Below, in pieces: positions 1 through 9,022 of a stretch of 64,000 bases of DNA. The stretch's first letter is position 1. Each line of letters opens with the position of its first letter. The notes beneath the pieces are model-generated. The model had not been told where the DNA came from. It made no database searches and saw only the letters and a program-made list of their open reading frames with translations. Where the stretch lies: NCBI RefSeq assembly GCF_000300005.1, contig NC_018691.1, positions 4,545,001 through 4,609,000 on the forward strand, in the 5' to 3' direction. The DNA comes from Alloalcanivorax dieselolei B5. GTDB lineage: Bacteria; Pseudomonadota; Gammaproteobacteria; Pseudomonadales; Alcanivoracaceae. The translations under genes and the position numbers were made by a program.

Positions 1-1072
1 CCACGCTCTTGCCTTTGAACAGCGGACCGTCGCAGTGCGGGCAGTACGCCACGCCGCGTCCCCGGTACTCTTTCTCACCGGGCACGTTCACTTCACGCCA
101 GCGGGCGCCGGTGGCCAGAATCAGCGTTTTCGTTTTGAGGCTGGCACCGGAGGCGAACCGGACTTCATGCAAGCCGCCTTCGCTGGCCGCCGGAATCAGT
201 TGCTGCGCGCGCTGCAGATTCATGATGTCCACATCGTAATCACGGACGTGCTGCTCCAGCGCGGTGGCCAGTTTCGGGCCCTCGGTTTCCTTCACCGAGA
301 TGAAGTTCTCGATCGCCATGGTATCCAGCACCTGACCACCGAAACGCTCGGCGGCGACACCGGTGCGGATGCCTTTACGGGCGGCGTAGATGGCACTGGC
401 GGCACCGGCGGGCCCACCGCCCACCACCAGCACATCGAAGGCCTCCTTGGCGTTCAGTTTCTCGGCGTCACGCTCGGCGGCGCCGGTGTCCAGTTTGGCG
501 AGGATTTCCTCCAACCCCATGCGGCCCTGGCCGAATTCCTCGCCGTTCAGGAACACGCTGGGCACCGCCATCACCTGGCGCTGATCGACTTCGTCCTGGA
601 ACAGGGCGCCGTCGATGGCCACGTGTTTGATGTTCGGATTCAGTACTGCCATCAGATTCAACGCCTGGACCACGTCCGGGCAGTTCTGGCAGGACAGAGA
701 GAAATAGGTTTCGAAGCGGAAGTCGCCTTGCAGCGCTTGCACTTGCTCGATCACCTCGTCGCTGACCTTGGGCGGATGGCCACCCACTTGCAACAGTGCC
801 AGCACCAAAGAGGTGAATTCATGGCCCATGGGAATACCGGCGAAGCGCAGGCTGATGTCACCGTCCACACGGTTCAGGCTGAATGAGGGCCGGCGCTCGT
901 CATCGCCATCCTCACGCAACGTGATCTTGTCGGACATCGCCTCGATGTCGCGCAGCAGCTCCGACAGCTCCCGGGATTTGTCGCCATCATCCAGGGACGC
1001 GACCATCTCGAACGGTTGCGTGATGCGCTCCATGTAGGATTGCAATTGGGTTTTCAAGTTGGCGTCCAGCAT
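1..1072 (-). CDS. ahpF: Alkyl hydroperoxide reductase subunit F (3' part off the window)
   Basis: This is the flavoprotein disulfide reductase that passes electrons from NAD(P)H to AhpC. The visible 357 residues begin [10 protein letters not shown], as in AhpF of other Proteobacteria. They contain the N-terminal thioredoxin-like domain with its CQNC redox pair near residues 128-131, then an FAD-binding [17 protein letters not shown] motif. The window ends just after the second redox motif, [11 protein letters not shown], so the C-terminal part is missing. I chose the start at 1072 because GGAG lies 9 bases upstream; an in-frame ATG at 1087 lacks such a site. It lies downstream of ahpC on the same strand, separated by a hairpin with a T tract, so it is probably transcribed by partial read-through. 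Confidence 0.95.
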   Translation of the reverse strand, partial: MLDANLKTQLQSYMERITQPFEMVASLDDGDKSRELSELLRDIEAMSDKITLREDGDDERRPSFSLNRVDGDISLRFAGIPMGHEFTSLVLALLQVGGHPPKVSDEVIEQVQALQGDFRFETYFSLSCQNCPDVVQALNLMAVLNPNIKHVAIDGALFQDEVDQRQVMAVPSVFLNGEEFGQGRMGLEEILAKLDTGAAERDAEKLNAKEAFDVLVVGGGPAGAASAIYAARKGIRTGVAAERFGGQVLDTMAIENFISVKETEGPKLATALEQHVRDYDVDIMNLQRAQQLIPAASEGGLHEVRFASGASLKTKTLILATGARWREVNVPGEKEYRGRGVAYCPHCDGPLFKGKSV

Positions 1073-1110
1073 GCTGGCGGTCTCCATGAACGATTAGCAG
1101 GATTTCGATT

Positions 1111-1134
1111 AAAACCCGGGCCCGTGGGCCCGGG
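1111..1134 (-). terminator. Hairpin plus T tract between ahpC and ahpF
   Basis: Read on the minus strand, a perfect 9-bp stem (CCCGGGCCC / GGGCCCGGG) with a 2-base loop is followed directly by TTTT. This is the layout of an intrinsic terminator placed after ahpC and before ahpF. It would let AhpC be made in excess over AhpF if read-through is partial. Confidence 0.75.
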
Positions 1135-1157
1135 ATTGATCCATGCCCGTGGCGGGA

Positions 1158-1721
1158 TCAGATTTTGCCGACCAGATCCAGGGACGGAGCCAGGGTGGCT
1201 TCGCCTTCTTTCCATTTGGCCGGGCATACTTCGCCAGGATGGGCACGCACATATTGAGCGGCTTTCACCTTGCGCAGCAGGTCTTCGGCGTCACGGCCGA
1301 TGCCTTCGGCGGTGATCTCCATGGCTTGGATGATGCCGTCCGGATCAACGATGAAGGTGCCGCGGTTGGCCAGGCCTTCGTCTTCACGCAGTACCTCGAA
1401 GTTACGGCTGATTTGCATGGTCGGATCGCCGATCATGGTGTACTTGATCTTGGCGATGGTTTCGGAGCTGTCGTGCCATGCTTTATGGGTGAAGTGGGTG
1501 TCGGTGGAGACAGAGTAGATTTCCACGCCCATCTTCTGGAACTCTTCGTAATGATCGGCCACGTCGCCCAGCTCAGTGGGACAAACGAAGGTAAAATCGG
1601 CCGGGTAGAAGAAGAACACTCCCCACTTGCCTTTCAGGTCGGCTTCGGTCACTTCGACGAATTTACCGTCCTTGAACGCCTGGGCTTTGAACGGCTTGAT
1701 TTCGGTATTGATTACAGACAT
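1158..1721 (-). CDS. ahpC: Alkyl hydroperoxide reductase subunit C (2-Cys peroxiredoxin)
   Basis: This cytosolic peroxiredoxin reduces H2O2 and organic hydroperoxides and is recycled by AhpF. The 187-residue product has the usual AhpC length. The peroxidatic cysteine is C47 in FTFVCPTE and the resolving cysteine is C166 in GEVCPAKW. The start [11 protein letters not shown] is fixed by AAAGGAG 6 bases upstream; the frame is open further upstream but without conserved sequence. ahpF follows on the same strand after a terminator-like hairpin. A possible OxyR site lies upstream at 1791-1827. Confidence 0.97.
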   Translation of the reverse strand: MSVINTEIKPFKAQAFKDGKFVEVTEADLKGKWGVFFFYPADFTFVCPTELGDVADHYEEFQKMGVEIYSVSTDTHFTHKAWHDSSETIAKIKYTMIGDPTMQISRNFEVLREDEGLANRGTFIVDPDGIIQAMEITAEGIGRDAEDLLRKVKAAQYVRAHPGEVCPAKWKEGEATLAPSLDLVGKI

Positions 1722-1790
1722 GTCTTGCTCCTTTCGAAAGGTTGTCAACTTGACGGAGAGAAGCATAACGCCGGCGAAACGATATTCATA

Positions 1791-1827
1791 ATGGATAGGC
1801 AGAATGGTCGCGATTGGTTTTTCCTAT
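1791..1827 (-). promoter_or_regulatory. Possible OxyR site upstream of ahpC
   Basis: On the minus strand, four tetramers spaced by 7 bases read ATAG, CAAT, ATTC, CCAT, matching the OxyR pattern ATAG-N7-CTAT-N7-ATAG-N7-CTAT at 12 of 16 positions. It sits about 70 bases before the ahpC start, a reasonable place for an OxyR-activated promoter. The match is imperfect and oxyR itself is not in the window. In the rest of the 330-base gap (1722-2051) I saw no other feature. Confidence 0.35.
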
Positions 1828-2051
1828 CAGTGTTTCGTGCCGCCGGGCGCTCGACTTTTCCCTGAAACGGGCGCTATCCGTGAGTCGCCCGTCCGGGCCC
1901 CATCTTCATTACCCTCGGTGACACTGGCAAGACGGTGCCCTGAATCAAGGGCGGCGCGCGTTGTCATCACCTCTTCCCGCGCCGGTAAAGAAAGCGACAA
2001 CTCCCCTGCCTATGCTGACGCTCCCTCTCCTTATCAATGGGAGCATTGATA

Positions 2052-2606
2052 ATGCCCGCCCGCGAAAACGCCCCCTTCCATGGACTGTTGGTGCCCGGAC
2101 TGCATGGCAGCGATCCGGACCATTGGCAGCAACGCTGGCAATCCCACTTACCCTGGCTGCACAGTCTGACGCTGCCGGACTGGCAGAGCACTGAGCTGGC
2201 CTTCTGGCTGGATGGGCTCGATCTGGCCGCCAACGCTTTATCGTCCCCTTTCGTGCTTATTGCCCACGGCTTTGGCTGCGTCGCCGCCGCCCACTGGGCC
2301 ACGACCCGGCCACGGCGAGTGGCCGGATTGCTGTTGGTGGCTCCGGCGCTGCCGGAGACTTCACCACGACGCCTGCCCGCCCCCCTGACCGTCCCGGCCC
2401 GCCTGGTGGCCAGCACCAGCGATCCCTGGATGAGCCTGGACGAGGCCCGCCGCCTGGCCCGGGATTGGGGCTGCGCGTTTCGCAATGGCGGCGATCTGGG
2501 TCATATCAACAGCGCCTCCGGCATCGGCGAGTGGCGGCAAGGCTTCGATGATCTGCGCTGGCTGCTCAGCCAGCGCGCTTCGCGCGGTACCGCCCTGACC
2601 GGATAG
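2052..2606 (+). CDS. RBBP9/YdeN-like alpha/beta hydrolase lacking the nucleophile serine
   Basis: The 184-residue protein has the layout of the small RBBP9/YdeN serine hydrolases: an N-terminal VPGLHGSDPDHWQ, a nucleophile elbow, an Asp in STSDPWM and a His in GDLGHINS. At the elbow, where family members have GHSxG or AHSxG, this protein reads AHGFGC, so the catalytic serine is glycine at residue 73 (codon 2268-2270). The fold is probably intact but classical hydrolase activity is doubtful. The start at 2052 is supported by GGGAG 8 bases upstream; an ATG at 2037 overlaps that site. No clear operon partner. Confidence 0.8.
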   Translation: MPARENAPFHGLLVPGLHGSDPDHWQQRWQSHLPWLHSLTLPDWQSTELAFWLDGLDLAANALSSPFVLIAHGFGCVAAAHWATTRPRRVAGLLLVAPALPETSPRRLPAPLTVPARLVASTSDPWMSLDEARRLARDWGCAFRNGGDLGHINSASGIGEWRQGFDDLRWLLSQRASRGTALTG

Positions 2607-2673
2607 AACCCCATCAACCTGAAGCCGCTTCTGCCGATAGCTCTCTTGAAGACAACAATAAAGAGGCTCAGAT

Positions 2674-4287
2674 ATGAAGCAGTGGACCATGACCCGACAA
2701 CTGTGGGGCATGCTCGGGTTACTGTGGCTGGCGATGCTGCTCCTGGCGGGCTGGACCGCCTGGGACAACCGTCAGACCATTCTGACCGAGCGCAAGACCG
2801 GACTGTCCCAGTACGTGGATTCCGCCCTCAACGCCGTCGATGGACAGGCCCGGCTGGCCGCTTCCGGCGTCATCAGCGAAACCGAGGCCCGGCAGCGCGC
2901 CGAGGAACTGATTCGCGATATGACCTACGACGAAGGGCGTGGTTACCTGTATGCCTTCGATGAGAACCACCGCATGTTGACCCACCCCAGCCTCGCCAAG
3001 GGCACCAACATGTGGGACTACCAAAACGAGGAAGGGCGCTATCTGTTCCGTGAGTTCATGGAGGCGGTACAAAACGGAGACGGGTTCGTCGATTACCTCT
3101 GGGTGCATCCCGGCCAGGAAGGCCTGGCGAAAAAGTCGTCCCTGCATGTGCATTACCCGCTCTGGGACTGGTACCTGGGCTCCGGCGTCTACATCAATGA
3201 CATCAACGACGCCTTCTACGCCAGCCTCACTCAGTCACTGCTGTTCCTGCTGGCCCTGGGCATTCCACTGACACTGCTGATGGGCGTGATCATTCGCGGC
3301 GTGCTACGCCGACTTGGTGGCGAACCGGGTTACGCCGCCGAAGCGGTGCGCTATATCAGCGAAGGGGACCTGAGCCAACCCACGCGGTTGAAAGACGGCG
3401 ACACCGGCAGCCTGCTGTTCGACATCGAACGGATGCGTCAGTCCCTCGGCGCCACCGTGGGCGACATTCACCGCAGTGCCGATGTCGTCAACACCGCGGT
3501 GGAAGACATCAAGGCCGGCAACGACGAGTTAGCCACCCGCACCGAGCAGCAGGCCGCCTCGCTCACCGAAACCGCCGCCAGCATGGAACAGCTCACCACC
3601 ACCGTGCAGCAGAACGCGGACCACGCCGAGCAGGCGCGGCACCTGGCCAACAGTACCGCCGGCGATGCCCGCCGCGGCAGCGACGCCATGGATACCGTGA
3701 TCCACACCATGGGCAGCATCCATGACAGCGCCGAGCAGATGAGCGCCATCGTCGACGCCATCGACGAGATCGCGTTCCAGACCAATATTCTGGCTCTCAA
3801 CGCTTCCGTGGAAGCGGCCCGCGCCGGCGAGCAAGGCCGCGGGTTCGCGGTAGTGGCGGAAGAAGTGCGCAATCTGGCCAGCCGCAGCGCCGAGGCCGCC
3901 GGCGAGATCAAGACCCTGATCGAAAGCGCCGGCACCCTGGTGGCCACCGGCAGCCAGCAGGTACGCGGCACCGGCGAAATCATCACCGGCATGGTGGCGG
4001 ACATCGGCCGGCTCAGCACCCTGGTCAGCGAAATCGCCACCGCGTCCAATGAGCAGAGCCAGGGCATCGGCCAGGCCAATGAGGCGATCACGCAAATGGA
4101 CATGATGACCCAGCAAAACGCCCGGCTGGTGCAGGAAAGCTTCTCCGCCGCCCAACGCCTGGTGGACCAGAGCCAGCAATTGCGCCTGTATGTGGCCCGC
4201 TTTCAGGTCAAGCCCCCGCCACGGACCGGGACAGCGGACGATCACGACCTGCTCCAGAGCGAAAAAGCGGTTCCTGCGCCGGCTTGA
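2674..4287 (+). CDS. Methyl-accepting chemotaxis protein with single Cache sensor domain
   Basis: A membrane chemoreceptor of 537 residues that signals to CheA/CheW. A first membrane segment lies at about residues 8-28, then a periplasmic single-Cache domain (about 35-185, with [17 protein letters not shown] and a [14 protein letters not shown] segment typical of sCache_2), a second membrane segment at about 188-212, a HAMP region and a cytoplasmic coiled coil. The highly conserved hairpin tip, [20 protein letters not shown], is at about residues 363-382. It ends in a flexible, Pro-rich tail without an obvious CheR-binding pentapeptide. The ligand is not predictable; known sCache_2 receptors often bind small carboxylates. 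It stands alone, 7 bases before the copper promoter. Confidence 0.92.
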   Translation: MKQWTMTRQLWGMLGLLWLAMLLLAGWTAWDNRQTILTERKTGLSQYVDSALNAVDGQARLAASGVISETEARQRAEELIRDMTYDEGRGYLYAFDENHRMLTHPSLAKGTNMWDYQNEEGRYLFREFMEAVQNGDGFVDYLWVHPGQEGLAKKSSLHVHYPLWDWYLGSGVYINDINDAFYASLTQSLLFLLALGIPLTLLMGVIIRGVLRRLGGEPGYAAEAVRYISEGDLSQPTRLKDGDTGSLLFDIERMRQSLGATVGDIHRSADVVNTAVEDIKAGNDELATRTEQQAASLTETAASMEQLTTTVQQNADHAEQARHLANSTAGDARRGSDAMDTVIHTMGSIHDSAEQMSAIVDAIDEIAFQTNILALNASVEAARAGEQGRGFAVVAEEVRNLASRSAEAAGEIKTLIESAGTLVATGSQQVRGTGEIITGMVADIGRLSTLVSEIATASNEQSQGIGQANEAITQMDMMTQQNARLVQESFSAAQRLVDQSQQLRLYVARFQVKPPPRTGTADDHDLLQSEKAVPAPA

Positions 4288-4294
4288 AGAAGGC

Positions 4295-4326
4295 TTGACC
4301 CGGGGGTGACCCCGGGGTTGTATAAG
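4295..4326 (+). promoter_or_regulatory. MerR/CueR-type promoter of the copper operon
   Basis: TTGACC (4295-4300) and TATAAG (4321-4326) are separated by 20 bases, longer than the usual 17. The spacer is filled by a GC-rich inverted repeat (ACCCGGGGG-TGA-CCCCGGGGT). Over-long spacers with a central dyad are the hallmark of MerR-family promoters, including CueR-regulated copper genes. The operon it precedes is a copper operon, which supports the assignment. The regulator gene is not in the window. Confidence 0.65.
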
Positions 4327-4332
4327 CACACC

Positions 4333-4668
4333 ATGATTCCCGTTTCCGCTGCCCTCCGGCCCGTGGCAACGCTGCTCGCCGGATTATTGATGGCCTGGGC
4401 TCTGCTGAGCCCGGCCCCCGCCATGGCGTCCCACCATGGCGGCGATCACCCCTGCGCCAGCGGCGAAATGCGGGAGCATCATCCCTGTCCCCACCACGCC
4501 GGCGACGCGGAAGGTTGCACTTGCCTGCAGGCCTGTCAGGGCGGCGCCTTGACCACCGCGGCCAGTTCGGTCCGTGCACCTCAACGACCCGCATCGGACC
4601 GCCTTGCCTCTCCCGGCCAGCGCTTCGCCGGTTTCCCCACGCCACCGTGGCGTCCGCCGTCCATCTAG
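4333..4668 (+). CDS. Small exported Cys/His-rich protein, first gene of the copper operon
   Basis: The 111-residue product starts with a signal peptide or membrane anchor (about residues 1-32, ending in PAMA). The next 45 residues are rich in His and Cys: HHGGDHPC, HHPCPHH and GCTCLQAC. The rest is Pro/Arg-rich and looks unstructured. Placement directly behind the MerR-like promoter and 73 bases before copA suggests a periplasmic copper-binding or copper-handling role, but I do not recognise the family. Start chosen at the ATG right after the promoter; a near-cognate start at 4306 would lie inside the promoter itself. Its existence rests on context and the signal peptide. Confidence 0.6.
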   Translation: MIPVSAALRPVATLLAGLLMAWALLSPAPAMASHHGGDHPCASGEMREHHPCPHHAGDAEGCTCLQACQGGALTTAASSVRAPQRPASDRLASPGQRFAGFPTPPWRPPSI

Positions 4669-4741
4669 ACTGTTTTCCCATCGAAACACGCGCCCCCGCA
4701 TACGGGTGGCGCCTTTTGCTTTCTATTGAGGAGAACGTCCC

Positions 4742-6694
4742 ATGACGACGTCTTTTTCCCTGCCTCGCCGGCGCTTCGTGCAGGGCCTGGCCCTGGGCGG
4801 CACCGCTCTGGGTCTGGGGCTCACCCCGACGCAATTGTTCGCCCGCCAGGGCCAGACCGGCGCGCCGGAGCTGCGTGGCAACCAATTCCAACTGAACATT
4901 GGCGCCGCCGATGTCAATCTGACCGGCCGCAACCGGCCCGCCACCCTGGTCAACGGCAGCCTGCCGGCGCCGACCTTGCGCTGGCGCGAAGGCGAGACGG
5001 TGACGTTGAGAGTGACCAATCACCTGCCAGAGACCACCTCGATCCATTGGCACGGCCTGCTGCTGCCGTTCCAGATGGACGGCGTACCGGGGTTGTCCTT
5101 CGACGGTATCGCCCCCGGCGAAACCTTTACCTACCAGTTTCCGCTGCGGCAAAGCGGCACTTACTGGTATCACAGTCACTCCGGTTTTCAGGAGCAGAGC
5201 GGCCTGTACGGCGGCCTGATTATTGATCCGGCGGAAGCGGACCCGCATACGGTGGATCGCGATTACGCGGTGGTGCTTTCCGACTGGAGCGACCAGGATC
5301 CCAAGCGCATCTACGCCACGCTGAAAAAACTCAGCCACTACTACAATTTCAGCGAACGGACGCTGTTCGACACGCTGAGGGATTTCCGTGAGAAAGGCGT
5401 GGTGCGGACGCTCAAGGATCGCCACATGTGGAACCGGATGCGCATGAGCGAGACCGATCTGGCGGATGTGACCGGTTACACCTACAGCTTCCTGGTCAAC
5501 GGCCATACCCCGGCCGCCAACTGGCAAGCCCGCTTCGAGCCCGGCGAGCGCATCAAGCTGCGCTTCATCAACGCCAGCGCCATGACCATCTTCGACCTGC
5601 GTATTCCCGGCCTGGATATGACCGTGGTAGCCATGGACGGCCAGCCAGTGAAACCGGTGCGCTTCCACGAGTGCCGCCTGGGTGTGGCGGAAACCCTGGA
5701 CGTGATCGTCGAGCCGAAGGATCACCGCGCCTATACCCTGTTCGCGCAAACCATCGACCGGTCCGGCTACGCCCGTGGCACCCTGACGCCGGATCCCTCG
5801 CTCAGTGCCGAAGTGCCGGAGCTGGACCCGGTGCCGCTGCTCGGGCACCGGGAAATGGGCATGGGCGCCATGGATCACGGAGCCATGGGACACGACAGTG
5901 GCGCCATGAAGACCATGGACCACTCTCGCATGAATCATGGCGGCATGGACCATGGGGATATGAACCATGGCGATATGTCCGGCGGCATGAATCATGGAAG
6001 CATGAACCATCAGGGGATGAGCCACGGCACGCAGGACGGGATGGACCACTCGGCCATGGGGCACACCAACCACGACACCAACGCCGCCGTGCCCTTCGCG
6101 GTCTCGGCGGACAACCCGGATCTGCCGGCCCGACAAAGCGCCACGGAACACGCCGACAGCGAATACGGTCCTGGCGTGGACATGCGTGCCATGTCTCCGG
6201 TGCCGATGCTCGACGATCCCGGCATCGGGCTACGCGACCGGGACTGGAAAGTGCTCACCTACGCCGACCTGGAATACGCCCATGGTCTGCCCGACAGCAC
6301 GCAGCCGGAGCGGGAAATCGTGTTGCACCTCACCGGCAACATGGAACGCTACATGTGGAGTTTCAACGGCATCCCGTTCGCCGACGCCGAGCCGCTCGAG
6401 CTGTATCACAACGAACGAGTGCGGCTGACCCTGGTGAACGACACCATGATGCACCACCCGATCCACCTGCACGGTCTGTGGAGTGATCTGGAACTGGGCG
6501 ATGGGCGTCTGCTGCGCAAACACACCCTGTTGGTGAAACCCGGAGAAAAACTCAGCTATCTGGTTCGTGCCGATGCCCTGGGACGGTGGGCCTACCATTG
6601 CCACCTGCTCTATCACATGGAAGCGGGCATGTTCCGGGAAGTGCGCGTGGTGCCACGCCATCAACACCACACCGACGAGGAGAGCCGCTCATGA
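4742..6694 (+). CDS. copA: CopA-family multicopper oxidase, copper resistance
   Basis: A periplasmic multicopper oxidase of 650 residues that probably oxidises or sequesters Cu(I). It has a Tat signal (RRRFVQGLALGG, residues 10-21). Copper ligands are visible at HWHGL (about 102), HSHSG (about 144), HHPIHLHGL (about 571) and HCHLLYHMEAGM (about 619), which together form the type 1 and type 2/3 sites. Between about 373 and 445 is a Met/His/Asp-rich stretch with repeated MDH, MNHG and MGH units, a feature of CopA/PcoA thought to bind Cu(I). A Shine-Dalgarno GAGGAG precedes the ATG. The stop overlaps the copB start (ATGA), so the two are translationally coupled. Confidence 0.95.
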   Translation: MTTSFSLPRRRFVQGLALGGTALGLGLTPTQLFARQGQTGAPELRGNQFQLNIGAADVNLTGRNRPATLVNGSLPAPTLRWREGETVTLRVTNHLPETTSIHWHGLLLPFQMDGVPGLSFDGIAPGETFTYQFPLRQSGTYWYHSHSGFQEQSGLYGGLIIDPAEADPHTVDRDYAVVLSDWSDQDPKRIYATLKKLSHYYNFSERTLFDTLRDFREKGVVRTLKDRHMWNRMRMSETDLADVTGYTYSFLVNGHTPAANWQARFEPGERIKLRFINASAMTIFDLRIPGLDMTVVAMDGQPVKPVRFHECRLGVAETLDVIVEPKDHRAYTLFAQTIDRSGYARGTLTPDPSLSAEVPELDPVPLLGHREMGMGAMDHGAMGHDSGAMKTMDHSRMNHGGMDHGDMNHGDMSGGMNHGSMNHQGMSHGTQDGMDHSAMGHTNHDTNAAVPFAVSADNPDLPARQSATEHADSEYGPGVDMRAMSPVPMLDDPGIGLRDRDWKVLTYADLEYAHGLPDSTQPEREIVLHLTGNMERYMWSFNGIPFADAEPLELYHNERVRLTLVNDTMMHHPIHLHGLWSDLELGDGRLLRKHTLLVKPGEKLSYLVRADALGRWAYHCHLLYHMEAGMFREVRVVPRHQHHTDEESRS

Positions 6695-7419
6695 AAGCAT
6701 CAATGACGTTAAGCGGCCTGCTGGTCGCACTGATCGCCGTGTTCGTCGGAACACCGGCTCTGGCCATGGAGGGCATGCCCGCCCGCTTCGGTCAAATCCT
6801 GGTGGACCAGTTGGAAGCCCGCGACGCCGACGACGGCACCGTGGCGGCCTGGTCCGCCAACGCCTGGTACGGCGGTGATATCAACAAGCTGTATTTCGCC
6901 ACCGAAGGCGAGCGACTCATGGACCGGGGCGGCGAAACCGAGAGTCTGGAAACCCGGCTGGCCTGGAGCCGTGCCTTCGCGCCTTACTGGGACTGGCAAC
7001 TGGGTGTACGCCGGGACTGGCAACCGGACGATCCCAACCGGGATTGGGTCAGTGTCGGGGTGATGGGTGTTGCTCCCTACTTCTTCGAGACCGAGGCCAA
7101 CCTGTTCCTGGGCGAATCCGGCCACAGCGAACTGCGTCTGGAAGCGGAATACGAGTTGCTGTTCACGCAGCGGCTGATCCTGACTCCGGAAGTGGAAGCC
7201 AGCCTGTACGGCAAGGAGGATCGGGACCTCGGTATCGGCCAGGGGCTCGCCACGGTGGAAGCGGGATTGCGGTTGCGCTATGAAATCCGCCGCGAGTTCG
7301 CCCCTTACATTGGCGTACATTGGGAGAAGAAATTCGGCGACACCGCCGACTTCGCCCGTGACCACGGCGAGGACACCAGTGACACCATGCTGGTGGCCGG
7401 TATCCGGGTCTGGTACTAG
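6691..7419 (+). CDS. copB: CopB-family outer-membrane copper resistance protein
   Basis: The 242-residue product has a signal peptide (about 1-25, ending ALAM) and then alternating aromatic and charged strands typical of a beta barrel. It ends in VAGIRVWY, with a C-terminal aromatic residue as in outer-membrane proteins. Segments such as YGGDINKLYFATEGE and FAPYIGVHWEKKFGDTA are characteristic of CopB/PcoB. The start is the ATG overlapping the copA stop. The family usually has a Met-rich N-terminal linker; here it is nearly absent, so this is a short CopB whose metal-binding burden is probably carried by CopA. Confidence 0.9.
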   Translation: MKASMTLSGLLVALIAVFVGTPALAMEGMPARFGQILVDQLEARDADDGTVAAWSANAWYGGDINKLYFATEGERLMDRGGETESLETRLAWSRAFAPYWDWQLGVRRDWQPDDPNRDWVSVGVMGVAPYFFETEANLFLGESGHSELRLEAEYELLFTQRLILTPEVEASLYGKEDRDLGIGQGLATVEAGLRLRYEIRREFAPYIGVHWEKKFGDTADFARDHGEDTSDTMLVAGIRVWY

Positions 7420-7429
7420 AGGGGGAAGA

Positions 7430-7493
7430 GAGCCGGCGGACAGCGCTCCAGGACACGGGAGAAGCACGGTCCTGGAGCGCTGCCCGCCGGCTC
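7430..7493. terminator. 25-bp hairpin between convergent copB and carbonic anhydrase
   Basis: Two 25-base arms (7430-7454 and 7469-7493) are complementary except for one A-C mismatch, with a 14-base loop. The stem is unusually long and GC-rich and lies 10 bases after the copB stop and 39 bases from the end of the convergent carbonic anhydrase gene. There is no good T tract on either side, so it may act as a Rho-assisted bidirectional terminator or a 3'-end stabiliser. Confidence 0.55.
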
Positions 7494-7532
7494 CCAACAA
7501 GCTCTATTGGTGTGCCCGTGAATTGTGAGGTA

Positions 7533-8168
7533 TCAAACCTCGAATTCCTGGCTTTCCAATTCACGCAGGTGGGCATTGTTGTCCACCTCGATGCCCAGAT
7601 CGCCGAGACGGCCGTCGCCGATGCCGTAAATCCAGCCGTGGATGGTCAAGGGCTGTTCGCGGCGCCAGGCTTCCTGCACCACCGTGGTATTGGAAACGTT
7701 GATCACCTGGCGGGCCACGTTCAATTCGCACATGCGATCAAGGCGGGCAGTGGGTTCCAGGTCCGCCAGTTGCTTGCGGTGGCGCAGATACAGCTCCCGC
7801 ACCTGGCGGATCCAGTTGTCGATCAGCCCGTGAGGCTGGTCTTCCATGGCGGCACGCACGCCACCACAGCCGTAATGCCCCACCACCATGACATGCTTGA
7901 TCTTGAGCACTTCCACGGCGAACTGCAGCACCGAGAGCAGATTGAAATCAGTGTGATGCACCAGATTGGCCACATTGCGGTGCACGAACAGCTCACCGGG
8001 CATCAGGCCGACGATTTCATTGGCCGGGACACGGGAATCGGCACAGCCGATCCACAGGAATTCCGGGTTCTGCTGGCCTACCAGAGTACGGAAGAAACCG
8101 GGATGCTCTTCCTCGATCTGATGACGCCACTGTTCGTTGTTGGTGAAAAGCTGCGGCAGGGTTTTCAT
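7533..8168 (-). CDS. can: Beta-class carbonic anhydrase
   Basis: A zinc enzyme that interconverts CO2 and bicarbonate in the cytoplasm. Of 211 residues, the zinc ligands and catalytic pair are all visible: C42, D44 and R46 in GCADSRVP, and H98 and C101 in GHYGCGG. Length and sequence match the Can (YadF) group. I start at MKTLPQLFTNN, with GGAG upstream; the longer frame to 8198 adds a non-conserved stretch. It is a single-gene unit convergent with copB. Confidence 0.95.
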   Translation of the reverse strand: MKTLPQLFTNNEQWRHQIEEEHPGFFRTLVGQQNPEFLWIGCADSRVPANEIVGLMPGELFVHRNVANLVHHTDFNLLSVLQFAVEVLKIKHVMVVGHYGCGGVRAAMEDQPHGLIDNWIRQVRELYLRHRKQLADLEPTARLDRMCELNVARQVINVSNTTVVQEAWRREQPLTIHGWIYGIGDGRLGDLGIEVDNNAHLRELESQEFEV

Positions 8169-8448
8169 GGTCGGGCATTCTCCATATCCGACCCCCATGA
8201 TGCCGGAACGGCTCCGTAAAGAAACGGCGAAAACCCTTTCAAAGTGTATCGGATCCGTCCGGTCCCCGGGGGAAAGGCACCAATGGCACAGGCCGGTGAC
8301 GCGGCAAGCGGGACCGATTATAACGTCCGGGGCGCTGGCGCGCAGCCGGGCGGCGATTGGTCACGGCCGTCGCTGCCCTGTTACCATGCCGGTATGCGGG
8401 CGCGGGGACGGTTCCCGCCCAAAATTCATCAACCCGAAAAGGGCATCC

Positions 8449-8937
8449 ATGCAAATTGCAGACAACAAGGTGGTGGCGTTCCACTACACCCTGACCAACA
8501 ACGCCGGTCAGACCATCGACTCCTCCCATCAACGGCAGGAGCCGCTGACCTATCTGCACGGTCACGGCAACATCATCCCCGGTCTGGAAAAGGCGTTGGT
8601 GGGCAAGGCAGTGGGCGACAAGCTGGACGTTACCGTGGCCCCGGAAGAAGGCTACGGCGAGCGTCACGACGGCCTGATTCAGCAGGTTCCGGCCTCCGCC
8701 TTCGAAGGCGCCGGCGATGAGCTGCAACCGGGCATGCAATTCCAGGCACAAACGGAAGCCGGCCCGCGCATCTTCACCATCACCGAGGTGGATGGCGATC
8801 AGGTCACCATCGACGGCAACCATCCGCTGGCCGGGGAAACCCTGAACTTCGCCGTGGAAATCACCGATATCCGCGAATCCAGCGAAGAAGAGCAACAGCA
8901 CGGCCACGTGCACGGACCGGACGGCGAAGACCACTAA
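8449..8937 (+). CDS. slyD: SlyD-like FKBP-type peptidyl-prolyl isomerase
   Basis: The 162-residue protein has the split FKBP domain of the SlyD group: VVAFHYTLTNNAGQTID at the N-terminus, GHGNIIPGLEKALVGKAVGD, then an inserted chaperone flap containing EEGYGERHDGLIQQVP. It is a cytosolic folding catalyst and chaperone. The C-terminus carries a short His-containing tail (HGHVHGPDGEDH), a reduced form of the metal-binding tail of E. coli SlyD, so nickel binding is possible but weaker evidence. ATG at 8449 begins MQIADNKVVAF, as in homologues. It appears monocistronic. Confidence 0.88.
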   Translation: MQIADNKVVAFHYTLTNNAGQTIDSSHQRQEPLTYLHGHGNIIPGLEKALVGKAVGDKLDVTVAPEEGYGERHDGLIQQVPASAFEGAGDELQPGMQFQAQTEAGPRIFTITEVDGDQVTIDGNHPLAGETLNFAVEITDIRESSEEEQQHGHVHGPDGEDH

Positions 8938-8956
8938 ACGCTGGCACGCCAATCGA

Positions 8957-9007
8957 GGCTGGTGAATCACTCCTGCAGGGAATGTGCGGGAGCGGCTCAC
9001 CAGCCGC
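8957..9007. repeat. REP-like palindrome downstream of the slyD-like gene
   Basis: GGCTGGTGA (8957-8965) and TCACCAGCC (8997-9005) form an inverted repeat. Within its right half GCGGCT-CACC-AGCCGC (8992-9007) forms a tight hairpin preceded by GCGGGAGCGGCT. That core resembles Pseudomonas-type REP sequences (GGGAGCGGCT...AGCCGCGA). It lies between convergent genes, the usual place for such elements. Confidence 0.5.
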
Positions 9008-9022
9008 GATACCTCTCTTCAC

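Noticed and set aside
5860-6080. Short tandem repeats rich in ATG-CAC/CAT codons
   Set aside because: This is the coding sequence of the Met/His-rich copper-binding region of CopA, not a separate DNA repeat.
4208-6151. A 647-codon minus-strand frame opposite copA
   Set aside because: It mirrors copA; the His/Val-rich repeats are just the complement of the Met/His-rich region of CopA.
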